A DNA stretch of 5,923 nt from an uncultured Pseudoflavonifractor sp. (GTDB lineage Bacteria > Bacillota_A > Clostridia > Oscillospirales > Oscillospiraceae). The stretch spans positions 1-5,923 of the forward strand of contig CANPNN010000087.1 of the NCBI GenBank assembly GCA_947575475.1, written 5' to 3'. A program made the translations under genes and the position numbers. How positions within the stretch are numbered: position 1 is the first letter of the stretch; the number at the start of each line of letters is the position of its first letter. Below are positions 5,008 through 5,923 of this stretch, piece after piece. The notes beneath the pieces are model-generated. The model was not told the origin of the DNA. It saw only the letters and a list, made by a program, of their open reading frames with translations, and ran no database searches.

Positions 5008-5923
5008 ATGATAGACATTCAAGTCACCGACCTCACCATCGAATTCGAGGTGGGCAGAAAAATTTTAGACGGCCTCTCCTTCCAGGTGGACCAGGGGGAG
5101 CGGGTAGGCCTCCTGGGCCGGAACGGCGCGGGCAAGACCACCCTGTTCAAAATATTGACCGGAGAGCTCCTCCCCGATGAGGGGGAGGCCCGCACCGCCC
5201 CCGGCAAGGGGGTGGGCCTGATCTCCCAGATCCCCGTCTATCCCCCGGAGTACACCGTTCTGGACGTGCTGAACACCGCCTTTGACCATCTCCGGGACAT
5301 GGAGCGGGAGATGGCCCAGTTGGCGGAAAAGATGGGGGAGGGGGACAAGTCCGCCCTCTCCCGCTACGACACCCTCACCGCCCTCTACGAGCGGCAGGGG
5401 GGCTACGAGACGGAAATGAACCTCAACAAGGTCTGCAACGGCCTGGACATCCCGCCCGCCATGCGCTCCCAGCTTTTTTCGGAACTTTCCGGCGGGGAGA
5501 AGACCCGGGTGAACCTGGCCCGGCTCATCCTCCGGGAGACGGAAATTTTACTCCTGGACGAGCCCACCAACCACCTGGACCTCCACGCCACCCAGTGGCT
5601 GGAGGAATACCTGTCCCGCTACAAGGGCACCGTTCTGGCCATCTCCCACGACCGCTGGTTTTTGGACAAGGTGGTCCAGCGCTGCGTGGAGATCCACGAC
5701 GGCAAGGCGGAGCTCTACTCGGGTAACTACAGCTTCTACGTGGAGGAGAAGGAGCGCCGCTTCCAGGAGAAGCTGAAGCAGTACGAGAAGGAGCAGGCCA
5801 AGATCGAGCAGCTCCAGGAGGCCGCCGACAAGATGCGGCTGTGGGCCTTCATGGGCAACGATAAGCTCTACAAACGGGCCATCAATATGGAGCGGCGGAT
5901 GGAGCGGCTCCAGACCACCGACC
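5008..5923 (+). CDS. ABC-F family ATPase, 3' end outside the window
   Basis: ABC-F proteins are soluble twin-ATPase proteins without membrane domains. They bind the ribosomal E site as translation factors or displace antibiotics. The visible 305 codons cover the first nucleotide-binding domain: Walker A GRNGAGKTT (37-45), Q-loop LISQ with Gln74, a charged arm of about 80 residues, signature LSGGEKTR (160-167), Walker B ILLLDEPTNHLD (180-191) with Glu185, and the switch ISHDR (212-216) with His214. After YSGNYSFY (237-244) comes the charged, helix-rich interdomain linker (about 248-305), the segment that reaches the P-site tRNA in known members. The second ATPase domain must lie beyond the edge. 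Which subfamily it is, housekeeping or resistance, cannot be told from this half. The frame stays open upstream to 4831, but the start at 5008 matches family N-termini. Confidence 0.93.
   Translation, partial: MIDIQVTDLTIEFEVGRKILDGLSFQVDQGERVGLLGRNGAGKTTLFKILTGELLPDEGEARTAPGKGVGLISQIPVYPPEYTVLDVLNTAFDHLRDMEREMAQLAEKMGEGDKSALSRYDTLTALYERQGGYETEMNLNKVCNGLDIPPAMRSQLFSELSGGEKTRVNLARLILRETEILLLDEPTNHLDLHATQWLEEYLSRYKGTVLAISHDRWFLDKVVQRCVEIHDGKAELYSGNYSFYVEEKERRFQEKLKQYEKEQAKIEQLQEAADKMRLWAFMGNDKLYKRAINMERRMERLQTTD

Noticed and set aside
4788..5018. 76-codon minus-strand frame opposite the ABC-F leader
   Set aside because: No ribosome binding site or domain is seen, and it overlaps the hairpin cluster and the ABC-F start; more likely a by-product of a structured or repeated element.

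Overview
The window looks like chromosome of a GC-rich, low-GC-lineage Firmicute, most likely a gut Clostridia member of the Oscillospiraceae type. I infer this from the GC-rich codon third positions, strong AGGAGG-type ribosome binding sites, A/T-rich sigma-A style promoters and the protein sequences. No tool was run, so the genus is not claimed.

Layout, left to right. (1) 1-76: a very GC-rich inverted-repeat block with a C13/G7 homopolymer, placed between the end of purA and whatever lies to the left. (2) 77-1360, minus strand: purA, adenylosuccinate synthetase, complete but with several unexpected substitutions at positions that bind IMP in studied enzymes. It has a near-consensus promoter, a palindrome in its leader and a good ribosome binding site. 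(3) about 1581-1933, minus strand: remains of a decayed protein-coding gene with two in-frame stops and a probable frameshift. (4) 1932-4484, plus strand: a promoter followed by ddl (D-Ala-D-Ala ligase) and murF (the ligase that adds this dipeptide to the UDP-MurNAc-tripeptide), 15 bp apart and evidently one operon. (5) 4485-5007: 523 bp without a convincing gene but full of perfect inverted repeats. (6) 5008-5923, plus strand: the first 305 codons of an ABC-F family ATPase, which runs off the right edge.

How the genes work together: ddl and murF are consecutive steps of cytoplasmic peptidoglycan precursor synthesis. Ddl makes the dipeptide and MurF consumes it. purA belongs to AMP synthesis and is transcribed divergently from its own promoter. 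The ABC-F protein would act on the ribosome (translation factor or antibiotic protection). The long, structured region ahead of it is the least explained part of the window and the best candidate for an undescribed element, either a structured RNA or leader, or a dispersed intergenic repeat. I found no CRISPR array, tRNA, rRNA, transposase or clear novel multi-gene system.
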